Assembly (NCBI RefSeq): GCF_034119845.1
Contig: NZ_CP139420.1
Coordinates: forward strand, 2,916,001-2,980,000
Source: Flavobacterium sp. NG2
Lineage (GTDB): Bacteria > Bacteroidota > Bacteroidia > Flavobacteriales > Flavobacteriaceae
DNA: 64,000 bases
Direction: 5' to 3'
Of the stretch, positions 27,456 to 36,006 are shown one piece after another (the stretch's first letter is position 1; each line of letters opens with the position of its first letter). The position numbers were made by a program, and so were the translations under genes. The notes below the pieces were generated by a model. That model saw only the letters and a program-made list of their open reading frames with translations. It did not search any database and was not told where the DNA came from.

Positions 27456-27818
27456 TTATGGTTTTTGACTAATTTGAAACCCGCGGAATAATTTATCGTC
27501 TTTTATTTCCCAGATTACCATAAAATGGCCTATCAACATTTCTTCTCTTGGATTTTCAATCGTTTTCGCAAAATGAGAATAACGCACTGAAACCATGTTA
27601 TTTTCAGATACGATATGGCTTATTCTTACTTTGGAACGAACATAAGCTTTACTCAATACTTCTGAAAAATTAATTATAGAATCATAATCCAATTGGGTAA
27701 ATCCTTCACTGTTATTCCAATCAACAATAATTTCAGGATGAATAAATTCTTTGATTACATCAGCGTTAATTAATGCATCTGATTTATAAAAATCAAGAAC
27801 AATTTTTTTTGAAGACAT
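27456..27818 (-). CDS. NTF2-like (SnoaL-fold) protein
   Basis: This 120-residue protein begins KKIVLDFYKSDALINADVIKEFIHPEIIVDWNN and shows the SnoaL pattern (VRYSHFAKTI, GHFMVIWEIKDDKLFRGFQIS). It is only one base downstream of the lpxD-like gene and is the last gene of the lpx cluster. No catalytic residues can be assigned and its role in the cluster is unknown. Confidence 0.8.
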   Translation of the reverse strand: MSSKKIVLDFYKSDALINADVIKEFIHPEIIVDWNNSEGFTQLDYDSIINFSEVLSKAYVRSKVRISHIVSENNMVSVRYSHFAKTIENPREEMLIGHFMVIWEIKDDKLFRGFQISQKP

Positions 27819-27819
27819 A

Positions 27820-28749
27820 CTATTGTAATTTAGTTAAAATATCTGGAATTTTTTTAATGTTGGCTAGTTGCTTTAGCTTTTCTCTTGACTCTTGTATAGG
27901 AGTTCCAAAATAAGACTTCCCTCCTGCCACGGATTTGGTTACGCCTGTTTGACCAAGAATAACAGCTTTGGTTCCTATTGTAATACCACTGGTAGTACCC
28001 ACTTGACCCCATAGCGTTACTTCATCTTCAATAATTACGCAACCAGCAATTCCTGTTTGAGAAGCAATTAGACATTTTTTTCCAATAACAGTATCATGAC
28101 CTACATGCACTTGGTTATCAATTTTAGTTCCTTCGCCGATGGTAGTATCACCTGTAACTCCTTTATCAATAGTGCAAAGTGCACCAATGCCTACGTTGTT
28201 TTCGATAACTACTCTTCCGCCAGAGACTAATTGGTCAAAACCTGTTTCTCGTTTTTTGTAATAAAAAGCATCAGCACCTAGAATTGTTCCTGCATGAATA
28301 ATAACATTATCGCCAATTACAGTATGGTCATAAATGCAAACATTAGCATGAATCAAACAATTTTTACCAATTACAACTTGATTACCAATAAAAACATTAG
28401 GTTGAATCATGGTTCCTTCTCCTATTTGAGCTGTAGCTGCAATTGAAACGGAAGCATGCTGGAAAGGCTTGAAATGTTGGGTCAATTTATTGAAATCCCT
28501 AAATGGATCATCAGAAATCAACAATGCTTTGCCTTCTGGACAAGCTACTTTTTTGTTTATTAAAACAATAGTAGCTGCCGAATTTAAGGCTTTATCATAA
28601 TATTTAGGATGATCTACAAAAACAATATCGCCTTTTTCAACGACATGGATTTCATTCATTCCTAAAACTGGAAAATTTTCATCACCAATAAATTCGCATT
28701 GCAATAAATTGGCTATCTCTTGTAAAGAGTGAATTTGTGGGAATTTCAT
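27820..28749 (-). CDS. Second LpxD-like acyltransferase (left-handed beta-helix)
   Basis: The 309-residue protein has an N-terminal LpxD-type domain (about 1-95, with IVFVDHPKYYDKALNSAATIVL). Then come many hexapeptide repeats (IGEGTMIQPNVFIGNQVVIG and so on) with the VHVGHDTVIG His segment expected for N-acyl transfer. A short alpha-helical end follows. It is about 40 residues shorter than the lpxD product at 31753-32796 and is a paralogue, not a copy. It may have another sugar-nucleotide substrate. It lies downstream of efp in the same run of genes. Confidence 0.8.
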   Translation of the reverse strand: MKFPQIHSLQEIANLLQCEFIGDENFPVLGMNEIHVVEKGDIVFVDHPKYYDKALNSAATIVLINKKVACPEGKALLISDDPFRDFNKLTQHFKPFQHASVSIAATAQIGEGTMIQPNVFIGNQVVIGKNCLIHANVCIYDHTVIGDNVIIHAGTILGADAFYYKKRETGFDQLVSGGRVVIENNVGIGALCTIDKGVTGDTTIGEGTKIDNQVHVGHDTVIGKKCLIASQTGIAGCVIIEDEVTLWGQVGTTSGITIGTKAVILGQTGVTKSVAGGKSYFGTPIQESREKLKQLANIKKIPDILTKLQ

Positions 28750-28846
28750 AGCTTATTATTCGTTTTTAGTCTCCGTTTTCAGTCTCTGTTTTCAATCTTT
28801 AATAACCATTGTTAACAGCGACTGAAAACTAAAAACTTATAAAAAA

Positions 28847-29413
28847 CTACTCTTTTACACGCTCCATATAAGAACCTGAAGCGGTATCAATTTTGATTTT
28901 ATCACCTTCGTTGATAAACAAAGGAACGTTTACTGTTGCTCCTGTTTCTACTGTTGCAGGTTTAGTCGCATTAGTAGCTGTGTTTCCTTTTAAACCTGGC
29001 TCTGTATAGGTTACTTCAAGAACTACTGATGGTGCCATATCAACTGATAAAGGTAAATCTGTTTCAGTATTGATTTGAATCATTACATTTTCACCTTCTT
29101 TCAACAAATCTGGTGAATCCAAAACATTTCTGTTTAAAGTAATTTGTTCGAAAGTTTCAGCATTCATAAAGTGAAAATCATTTCCTTCTGGGTATAAAAA
29201 CTGAAAAGTATGTGTTTCAACTCTTACAACATCAATTTTATGACCTGCAGAAAAGGTATTATCTAATACTTTTCCGTTTGTCAATGATTTCAATTTAGTT
29301 CTCACAAATGCAGGTCCTTTTCCTGGTTTTACATGAAGAAATTCAATGATTTTATAAATATCGTGATTGTGTTTAATGCAAAGTCCGTTTTTAATATCTG
29401 ATGTAGATGCCAT
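28847..29413 (-). CDS. efp: Elongation factor P
   Basis: EF-P relieves ribosome stalling at polyproline stretches. The 188-residue protein has the three-domain length and the loop HVKPGKGPAF, in which Lys32 corresponds to the modified lysine 34 of E. coli. The C-terminus (GDKIKIDTASGSYMERVKE) is canonical. It lies inside the lpx cluster between lpxA and the lpxD-like gene, a common Bacteroidota arrangement. No modification enzyme of the EpmA/EpmB type is seen in this window. Confidence 0.96.
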   Translation of the reverse strand: MASTSDIKNGLCIKHNHDIYKIIEFLHVKPGKGPAFVRTKLKSLTNGKVLDNTFSAGHKIDVVRVETHTFQFLYPEGNDFHFMNAETFEQITLNRNVLDSPDLLKEGENVMIQINTETDLPLSVDMAPSVVLEVTYTEPGLKGNTATNATKPATVETGATVNVPLFINEGDKIKIDTASGSYMERVKE

Positions 29414-29504
29414 TGTGTTTTTATTTAATATTTTGTTTCATATTTTAATAGCTTATTTGTTTTTCGACTAAGCGATTAAAACATTTAAACAATTAAACTT
29501 TTAT

Positions 29505-30290
29505 TTAATAATTCCCTGAATACCCTTTCATAACGCCTCGTGAAGAGTTACGGATAAAGTCTAAAATTTCGTCACGTTCTGGAGTTGCTTCCATTTCTGC
29601 TTCGATAATCCCTATTGCTTGTGTTGTATTGTAATTTTTTTGGTAAAGAATTCGGTAAATATCTTGAATTTCTCTAATTTTTTCAGTGGTAAAACCTCTT
29701 CTTCTAAGACCAACAGAATTGATTCCTACATAAGACAAAGGTTCTTTGGCTGCTTTAGTATAAGGAGGAACGTCTTTACGTAGTAAAGAACCACCTGAAA
29801 TCATAGCATGGTCTCCAATACTAATAAATTGATGTACGGCAGACAATCCACCGATTACGGCATAATTACCTACTGTAACATGACCTCCTAATAAAACACC
29901 ATTTACAATAATGGCATTATCACCTACATGACAATCGTGAGCAATATGCGCTGCAGCCATGATTAAACAGTTATTCCCTATGGTTGTTTGACCTGAAGCT
30001 ATTGTACCTCTATTGATTGTAACACATTCTCTGATGGTACAATTATCACCAATGATTGCTAAAGAATCTTCTCCACCAAATTTTAAATCTTGAGGAACTG
30101 CAGAAATTACTGCTCCTGGAAAAATATTACAATTTTTCCCTATTCTAGCACCCTCCATGATAGTTACATTAGAGCCAATCCACGTTCCATCACCAATAAC
30201 GACATTATTATGAATGGTTGTAAAAGGCTCGATAACTACATTTTTGGCTATTTTAGCGCCCGGATGAACATATGCTAATGGTTGATTCAT
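29505..30290 (-). CDS. lpxA: UDP-N-acetylglucosamine acyltransferase
   Basis: LpxA adds the first 3-hydroxyacyl chain to UDP-GlcNAc in lipid A synthesis. The 261-residue protein has hexapeptide repeats from residue 1, the catalytic His in AAHIAHDCHVGD (near 120), the GGLSAVHQF segment and the helical C-terminus (GLRRRGFTTEKIREIQDIYRILY). It follows lpxC-fabZ and precedes efp. The spacer on the upstream side (30291-30371) holds an imperfect inverted repeat. Confidence 0.95.
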   Translation of the reverse strand: MNQPLAYVHPGAKIAKNVVIEPFTTIHNNVVIGDGTWIGSNVTIMEGARIGKNCNIFPGAVISAVPQDLKFGGEDSLAIIGDNCTIRECVTINRGTIASGQTTIGNNCLIMAAAHIAHDCHVGDNAIIVNGVLLGGHVTVGNYAVIGGLSAVHQFISIGDHAMISGGSLLRKDVPPYTKAAKEPLSYVGINSVGLRRRGFTTEKIREIQDIYRILYQKNYNTTQAIGIIEAEMEATPERDEILDFIRNSSRGVMKGYSGNY

Positions 30291-30371
30291 CTATTTCTTG
30301 TTTATTCGTTTAATCGTTTAATTAGCTCTTTGTTTTTATAACAAATAAACAATTAAACGAATCAATATAAT

Positions 30372-31760
30372 TTATTGTTTTTTAGCTATTTGTGCCATTA
30401 ATTCTGCTTCTGCAACTAATCTACCGTTAGCATAAGCATTCGCTTGCATATGACAAATTCCTCTTCTGATAGGAGTAATCAAATCGCACTTAAATATTAA
30501 GGTATCACCTGGTAATACTTTTTGTTTGAATTTAACATTATCCATTTTCATGAAATAAGTCAAATAATTTTCAGGGTCTGGTACCGTGCTTAATACTAAA
30601 ATCCCTCCTGTTTGAGCCATAGCCTCAACAATTAAAACCCCTGGCATTACTGGAGCTCCTGGAAAATGTCCTACAAAGAAACTTTCGTTCATTGTAACAT
30701 TTTTCATTCCTACAATATGACTTTCAGACATTTCGATAATTCTATCAATCAATAAAAATGGAGGCCTATGAGGTAAAACCGACATGATTTTATGAATATC
30801 CATCAAAGGCTCTTGATTCAAATCATAAGTTGGAACAAAATTTCTTTGCTCAATTTTGATGATTTTAGCCATTTTTTTGGCAAATTGAGTATTTACAAAA
30901 TGCCCTGGTTTGTTAGCTATAATTTTACCTTGAATTTTAGTTCCAATCAAAGCCAAATCCCCTACTACATCCAATAATTTATGTCTTGCTGCTTCGTTAG
31001 GATAATGTAAGTTTAGATTATCTAAAATACCATTAGGCTTAACAGCTAAGGTATCTTTACCAAAAGCTACTTTTAAATTAGCCATTGTTGAATCTGAGAT
31101 ATCTTTATCTACATAAACAATAGCATTATTTAAATCTCCACCTTTAATCAAACCATTTTCTAATAATGATTCTAATTCGTGTAAGAAACTAAAGGTTCTT
31201 GAATTAGCAATTTCAGATTTAAAATCGGAAATATTTTTAAGAGTAGCATTTTGTGTTCCTAGAATTTTGGTTCCAAAATCTACCATAGTCGTTACACTAT
31301 AAGAATCGCTTGGCATTACAAGGATTTCACTGCCACTTTCTTCATCAGTAAAAGAAATAACTTCTTTCACTACATAAACATTTCGCTTGGCATTTTGTTC
31401 TTCAATTTCGGCTTTTTCAAGAGCTTCAACAAAATATTTAGAAGACCCATCCATGATAGGTAATTCAGATGCATTTAGTTCGATGATCACATTGTCTAAA
31501 TCACATCCTTCCAATGCTGCTAAAACATGTTCTGGAGTTTGAATTTTTACACCTAATTTTTCTAAATTAGTTCCTCTTTGTGTATTTACAACATAATTTG
31601 CATCTGCTTCAACAACAGGATGCCCTTCTAAGTCAACTCTAACAAAAGTAAAACCATTATTTACTGGAGCAGGCTTAAAAGTCATTTTTACTTCTTTACC
31701 CGTATGCAATCCAACTCCAGTAAGAGATACTTCTGTTTTGATGGTCTTCTGTTTAACCAT
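30372..31760 (-). CDS. lpxC/fabZ: Bifunctional LpxC-FabZ: UDP-3-O-acyl-GlcNAc deacetylase / 3-hydroxyacyl-ACP dehydratase
   Basis: This is a fusion of two enzymes. Residues 1 to about 305 are LpxC, the zinc deacetylase that commits lipid A synthesis ([22 protein letters not shown] with a zinc His, [21 protein letters not shown]). About 315-462 is FabZ, the fatty-acid dehydratase ([13 protein letters not shown], then [23 protein letters not shown] with the catalytic His/Glu pair). The 462-residue fusion is a hallmark of Bacteroidota. It overlaps lpxD by eight bases, which suggests translational coupling. Confidence 0.96.
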   Translation of the reverse strand: MVKQKTIKTEVSLTGVGLHTGKEVKMTFKPAPVNNGFTFVRVDLEGHPVVEADANYVVNTQRGTNLEKLGVKIQTPEHVLAALEGCDLDNVIIELNASELPIMDGSSKYFVEALEKAEIEEQNAKRNVYVVKEVISFTDEESGSEILVMPSDSYSVTTMVDFGTKILGTQNATLKNISDFKSEIANSRTFSFLHELESLLENGLIKGGDLNNAIVYVDKDISDSTMANLKVAFGKDTLAVKPNGILDNLNLHYPNEAARHKLLDVVGDLALIGTKIQGKIIANKPGHFVNTQFAKKMAKIIKIEQRNFVPTYDLNQEPLMDIHKIMSVLPHRPPFLLIDRIIEMSESHIVGMKNVTMNESFFVGHFPGAPVMPGVLIVEAMAQTGGILVLSTVPDPENYLTYFMKMDNVKFKQKVLPGDTLIFKCDLITPIRRGICHMQANAYANGRLVAEAELMAQIAKKQ

Positions 31761-32796
31761 TGTTTCCGTTTTTATTGTTTAATATTTGTTTCTTTAACTC
31801 TTCTATTTCTGTAATTATCTTTGGTAAGTTCTTGAAATGAACGTACGATTTACTAAAGTCGTTGTATCCAAAAGTAGGACTTCCTTGCAAAACTTCATTA
31901 TCTTTAATATTGCGACCAACACCCGATTGTGCTTGAATACGAACATGATTACCAATGGTCAAATGCCCTGCAATACCTACCTGTCCTCCTATCATACCGT
32001 TCTTACCAACTTTGGTAGAACCAGCAATACCTGTTTGTGCTGCAATTACAGTATTCTCCCCTATTTCAACGTTATGAGCAATTTGAATTTGGTTGTCTAA
32101 CTTAACACCTTTACGAATGATTGTAGATCCCATCGTCGCTCTGTCGATAGTTGTACAAGACCCAATATCAACATTATCTTCAATTACGACATTTCCAATT
32201 TGTGGAATTTTTTTGAATGTGCCATCAGCATTAGGAGCATAACCAAAACCATCCGAACCAATAATGGTTCCTGAATGTATCGTGCAATTATTCCCTATAA
32301 TGGTTTCAGAATAAACTTTAGCACCTGCAAAAATGGTAACATTATCACCAATTTTTACATTATCGCCCACGAAGCAATTAGGATAAATTTTCACATTATC
32401 ACCAATCTTTACATTTGTGCCTATATATGAAAAACTTCCTAAATAAAAATTCTCTCCGTAAGTAGCACTCTCTGCGATTACAGTATGCTGTTCGATTCCG
32501 TTTTTATGTCCTTTTACTTGGTCATAAAATTCTAGTAGCTTTGAAAATGATAAATAAGCATCTTCAACTTTAATTAAGGTAGTTTTAATTTCAGATTCAG
32601 GTACAAAAGTTTTGTTAACAATTGTAATAGTTGCTTCTGTAGTATAAATATAATTATTGTATTTGGGATTCGATAAAAACGTCAAAGAACCATCTTTTCC
32701 CTCTTCAATTTTAGATAACTGGAAAACTTCAGCATTGGGATTACCAACTACTTCTCCTTCTAAAATTCCCGCTATTTGTTCTGCTGTAAATTTCAT
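31753..32796 (-). CDS. lpxD: UDP-3-O-(3-hydroxyacyl)glucosamine N-acyltransferase
   Basis: LpxD adds the second acyl chain to lipid A precursor. The 347-residue protein has an N-terminal uridine-binding domain ([24 protein letters not shown]), hexapeptide repeats, the catalytic His in [11 protein letters not shown], and a C-terminal helical tail ([24 protein letters not shown]). It is the main lpxD because it starts the run lpxD, lpxC-fabZ, lpxA. A small gap and the HD phosphohydrolase gene lie upstream. Confidence 0.94.
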   Translation of the reverse strand: MKFTAEQIAGILEGEVVGNPNAEVFQLSKIEEGKDGSLTFLSNPKYNNYIYTTEATITIVNKTFVPESEIKTTLIKVEDAYLSFSKLLEFYDQVKGHKNGIEQHTVIAESATYGENFYLGSFSYIGTNVKIGDNVKIYPNCFVGDNVKIGDNVTIFAGAKVYSETIIGNNCTIHSGTIIGSDGFGYAPNADGTFKKIPQIGNVVIEDNVDIGSCTTIDRATMGSTIIRKGVKLDNQIQIAHNVEIGENTVIAAQTGIAGSTKVGKNGMIGGQVGIAGHLTIGNHVRIQAQSGVGRNIKDNEVLQGSPTFGYNDFSKSYVHFKNLPKIITEIEELKKQILNNKNGNNG

Positions 32797-32914
32797 CTTG
32801 TTTAAATTATTTTTTTAAAACTTATAAAATGAACTTCCTTGATTGAAACTCATCTATACTTTTAAAAAAATGACTATCTCCTTTCATTTCGACAAAAATA
32901 TAAAAAAATTGATG

Positions 32915-34156
32915 TTAATTCTTTATTTGTTCGAGATGTTTTGGGAAACAAATATAGTACTTAGTTACTGATTTTGATAAAGATTTTAAATTCAGTTGGT
33001 CTGGAGATTCAAATACATCCTCAACAGAACGGTCTTTTTTAAGTATTCGAATGGGTTCTGCTTCTATACTATAGGCTTGATTTTTTATTTTTCCTTTAAA
33101 AATAAAATAATTTGTTTCTTGTAGACTTAGGTTGTTTTCTTGAGCAAATTTTTCTTTCAAGATGTCCAAATCATCAATTGTAGGTTTATCAGATGACAAT
33201 TTAATTTTTAATAAATCTCGATTGATAATCATTTTACTCAAAGACGATAAAATATAATCATCATTATTTTGCCAAGTTTTTAAGGCGCTAATAATGTCAA
33301 AATCATCTAATTGCGAAAACAAATCTAAATTTTTAGCATCAAAACTTTCAAGCGAAATTTTATTTTGCATAAAAAATTGCAAAGGTTCACTACAAGTCAG
33401 TTGAATCCCTTTATTGGTTAATTCTTTGGCTCTTTTTAAAACTTTTGTCAAAATTAACTCGGCAACTAAACTTGTTTTGTGTAGGTAGGCTTGCCAATAC
33501 ATTAATCTTCTAGACATTAAGAATTTTTCTATCGAATAAATTCCTTTTTCTTCAATTACCAATACATCATCCACCACATTCATCATCTGAATCAAACGCT
33601 CCGAATTGACATTTCCTTCAGCTACTCCCGAATAAAAACTATCGCGTTTCAAATAATCCATTCGGTCCATATCCAGTTGACTTGATATCAGTTGCAACAT
33701 AAAAGTACGATGGTATTCTCCTTTAAAAACTTTGATAGCTAAATTCAATTTCCCTTCAAATTCTACGTTTAATTGTTCCATAAAAAACAAGGAAATTTCC
33801 TCATGATGAACGTCTTCTACAATGCTTTTCTCCATTGTATGCGAAAAAGGACCGTGACCAATATCATGCAACAAAATAGCAATATACAAAGCATTTTCTT
33901 CTTCTTCAGATATGGTTACTTCTTTAAAACGCAACACATCAACAGCTTTTTGCATTAAGTGTAAACAGCCTAAAGCATGGTGAAAACGAGTATGATTGGC
34001 ACCAGGATAGACTAAATAAGACAACCCCATTTGTGTAATACGTCTCAAACGCTGAAAATAGGGATGTTGAATTAAATCATAAATTAATGCGTTTGGAATA
34101 GTTATGAACCCATAAATTGGATCATTGAATATTTTCAGTTTATTGATTTGACTCAC
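32915..34156 (-). CDS. HD-domain phosphohydrolase (SAMHD1/dGTPase-like)
   Basis: The protein has an HD domain with the metal motif LLHDIGHGPFSHTME, an upstream RLRRITQMGLSYLVYPGANHTRFHHALG segment and the DMDRMDYLKRDSFYSG block of SAMHD1-like dNTP triphosphohydrolases. I place the start at the GTG at 34156 (413 residues). A longer frame exists to 34180, but its TTG start overlaps a TATATTTG promoter (34178-34185), so it would not be in the mRNA. It precedes the lpx genes on the same strand. Nucleotide substrate not determined. Confidence 0.85.
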   Translation of the reverse strand: MSQINKLKIFNDPIYGFITIPNALIYDLIQHPYFQRLRRITQMGLSYLVYPGANHTRFHHALGCLHLMQKAVDVLRFKEVTISEEEENALYIAILLHDIGHGPFSHTMEKSIVEDVHHEEISLFFMEQLNVEFEGKLNLAIKVFKGEYHRTFMLQLISSQLDMDRMDYLKRDSFYSGVAEGNVNSERLIQMMNVVDDVLVIEEKGIYSIEKFLMSRRLMYWQAYLHKTSLVAELILTKVLKRAKELTNKGIQLTCSEPLQFFMQNKISLESFDAKNLDLFSQLDDFDIISALKTWQNNDDYILSSLSKMIINRDLLKIKLSSDKPTIDDLDILKEKFAQENNLSLQETNYFIFKGKIKNQAYSIEAEPIRILKKDRSVEDVFESPDQLNLKSLSKSVTKYYICFPKHLEQIKN

Positions 34157-34177
34157 TATGACTTTTTTTAAGGTCAA

Positions 34178-34185
34178 CAAATATA
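34178..34185 (-). promoter_or_regulatory. -7 box TATATTTG of the HD phosphohydrolase gene
   Basis: An exact TAnnTTTG match 22 bases before the GTG start at 34156. It rules out the upstream TTG starts as real ones. Confidence 0.65.
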
Positions 34186-34311
34186 GGGAAATTTGGTTTT
34201 AAAAACCGTAGCCTATAAATCTGTTTTTAATTATTTACACCTCATTAATTTTCCAATTTGGGGCTTCATTATAATCAAAACAAACGTTTAACAAAAATTT
34301 AAGTTCGGTTA

Positions 34312-34329
34312 GTTCGGTAATTACCGAAC
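34312..34329. promoter_or_regulatory. 18-bp perfect palindromic operator of the efflux operon
   Basis: GTTCGGTAATTACCGAAC is a perfect inverted repeat centred at 34320/34321. A half-site GTTCGG lies nine bases upstream (34303-34308). It ends six bases before the -7 box TAATTTTG, so a dimeric regulator bound here would block the promoter. The obvious candidate is the GbsR/MarR-type protein encoded next, which would be autoregulated. Confidence 0.8.
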
Positions 34330-34335
34330 CTGTTG

Positions 34336-34343
34336 TAATTTTG
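34336..34343 (+). promoter_or_regulatory. -7 box of the efflux operon
   Basis: TAATTTTG matches TAnnTTTG and is 19 bases before the regulator ATG at 34363. The palindromic operator covers the expected -33 region. Confidence 0.65.
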
Positions 34344-34362
34344 CAAAATAAAAATACTAAAC

Positions 34363-34857
34363 ATGAGTATAGAAAACGATAGACTAGAGATTATCGAAAT
34401 GTTTGGAAATCATTTTGAGAAATTATACAACATCCCTCCTCTTGCGGCGAGAATATTAGGAACACTAATCATTGATGGCTGTAAGACAGGCTTAACATTT
34501 GAATCTTTGTTAGAGAAAATGGGAGCTAGTAAAAGTTCTATATCTACCAATTTGAACTTATTACTTAAGATGGACAAGATTTCGTATATCACCAAAGCAG
34601 GTGATAGAAAAAAATATTTTAAACCTGCAGACCTAAGTGAGCGATTAGATAATTACTTAAAACTAGTCGACTCTGAGCAGCTTATTATGGATAGAATAGT
34701 TGATTACAGAGAAAAAACAGCTTCATGTCCCGAAGAAATATGCAACCTACAGAATGTAAAAGCATATAGAGAACATGTTGGTGAAGTAAAAAAACTATTT
34801 CTCAAGACCATTAACGAATTTAAAAGAATAGAAAGTCAAAATAAATCCAATAAATAA
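34363..34857 (+). CDS. GbsR/MarR-type transcriptional regulator
   Basis: This 164-residue protein has a winged-helix domain (PPLAARILGTLIIDGCKTGLTFESLLEKMGASKSSISTNLNLLLKMDKI) of the GbsR-like branch of the MarR superfamily, followed by a helical dimerisation region. It is the first gene of a plus-strand operon and lies seven bases before the RND adaptor gene. The family, the operator and the position suggest a repressor of the pump that responds to a pump substrate. Confidence 0.88.
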   Translation: MSIENDRLEIIEMFGNHFEKLYNIPPLAARILGTLIIDGCKTGLTFESLLEKMGASKSSISTNLNLLLKMDKISYITKAGDRKKYFKPADLSERLDNYLKLVDSEQLIMDRIVDYREKTASCPEEICNLQNVKAYREHVGEVKKLFLKTINEFKRIESQNKSNK

Positions 34858-34864
34858 TTCCCAG

Positions 34865-35986
34865 ATGAAAAAGAGATATTTCATAACTGCAATCATAGTG
34901 TCTATCAGTTTATTGTCATGCAATCAAAAAAAGGCGGAACAAGCAGCTCCTCAAGCAATGCCATATAAAGTAGTGCAGCTTTCCAATTCAAATACTACCC
35001 TACTAGCGGAATACCCAGCTACTTTAGAAGGAATTACGGATATTGATATTCGTGCCAAAGTTGATGGTTATATTGAAAAAATATACGTTCAAGAAGGTCA
35101 GGAAGTAAAAAAAGGGCAACTGCTTTTTAAACTTGAAACTCAAACTGCTAACCAAGAAGCTGCCGCAGCCAAAGCAAAAGTAGCAGCGGCTCAAGTTGAA
35201 GTAAATCGTTTGAAGCCATTAGTAGAACGCAATATCATTAGTGATGTCCAACTCGAAACTGCAAAAGCAAATTTGGCAAGTGCAAAAAGTACCTACCAAG
35301 GTATTCTAGCCAAAATCAATTATGCTTCTATCAAAAGTCCGGTGAACGGAATCGTGGGTACTTTACCATTAAGAATAGGAAGTTATGTGAGTAGTCAAAC
35401 GGCTGAACCTCTAACACGTATTTCTGATGTTAGCACTATTTATGCTTATTTCTCAGTAAATGAAAAGCAACAATTAGACATCATGATGAATGCAGAAGGG
35501 AAAACATTTCAACAAAAGATTGCTAATATGCCAGCTGTAAATTTGGTTTTAAGCAACGGAATGGTGTATGAACAAAAAGGGAAAATTGAAACTTTCAGCG
35601 GACAAGCCAATACGCAAACGGGATCTTTCAATGTAAGAGCGAGTTTCTCAAATGCCAATAAATTATTGCGTTCAGGAGGAAGTGCAACGGTACAGGTTCC
35701 AACTGATTTAAAAGATGTTATTGTTATCCCACAAAATGCTACTTTAGAATTACAAGACAAACGCATTGTCCTTATTGCTGATAAGGAAAATAAGGTAAAA
35801 TCTATTCCAGTCGAAGTGCGTGCCATTCCTGGAGGACAGTTTTTTGTAGTGGATAAAGGATTAAATGTCAATGACAAAATTCTTATTGAAGGTGTGGGAA
35901 TCGTTTCGGAAGGGACTCCTATAGTACCAGAATTAGTTGATTATGCTACCGTAATCAATCCTGAAAAAATCAAATCAACTAATTAA
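34865..35986 (+). CDS. RND efflux periplasmic adaptor (membrane-fusion lipoprotein)
   Basis: This 373-residue protein begins with a lipoprotein signal (SISLLSC, lipid on about Cys19). The lipoyl/barrel-sandwich segments KVDGYIEKIYVQEGQEVKKGQLLF and IKSPVNGIVGTLPLRIGSYV follow, separated by a short helical hairpin. A beta-barrel and membrane-proximal domain complete it. It links the RND pump at 36007 to the outer-membrane channel at 39161. It is the AcrA/MexA type, with multidrug efflux as the inferred role. Confidence 0.93.
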   Translation: MKKRYFITAIIVSISLLSCNQKKAEQAAPQAMPYKVVQLSNSNTTLLAEYPATLEGITDIDIRAKVDGYIEKIYVQEGQEVKKGQLLFKLETQTANQEAAAAKAKVAAAQVEVNRLKPLVERNIISDVQLETAKANLASAKSTYQGILAKINYASIKSPVNGIVGTLPLRIGSYVSSQTAEPLTRISDVSTIYAYFSVNEKQQLDIMMNAEGKTFQQKIANMPAVNLVLSNGMVYEQKGKIETFSGQANTQTGSFNVRASFSNANKLLRSGGSATVQVPTDLKDVIVIPQNATLELQDKRIVLIADKENKVKSIPVEVRAIPGGQFFVVDKGLNVNDKILIEGVGIVSEGTPIVPELVDYATVINPEKIKSTN

Positions 35987-36006
35987 TTTTAGAAAAATAA
36001 CAGCTT

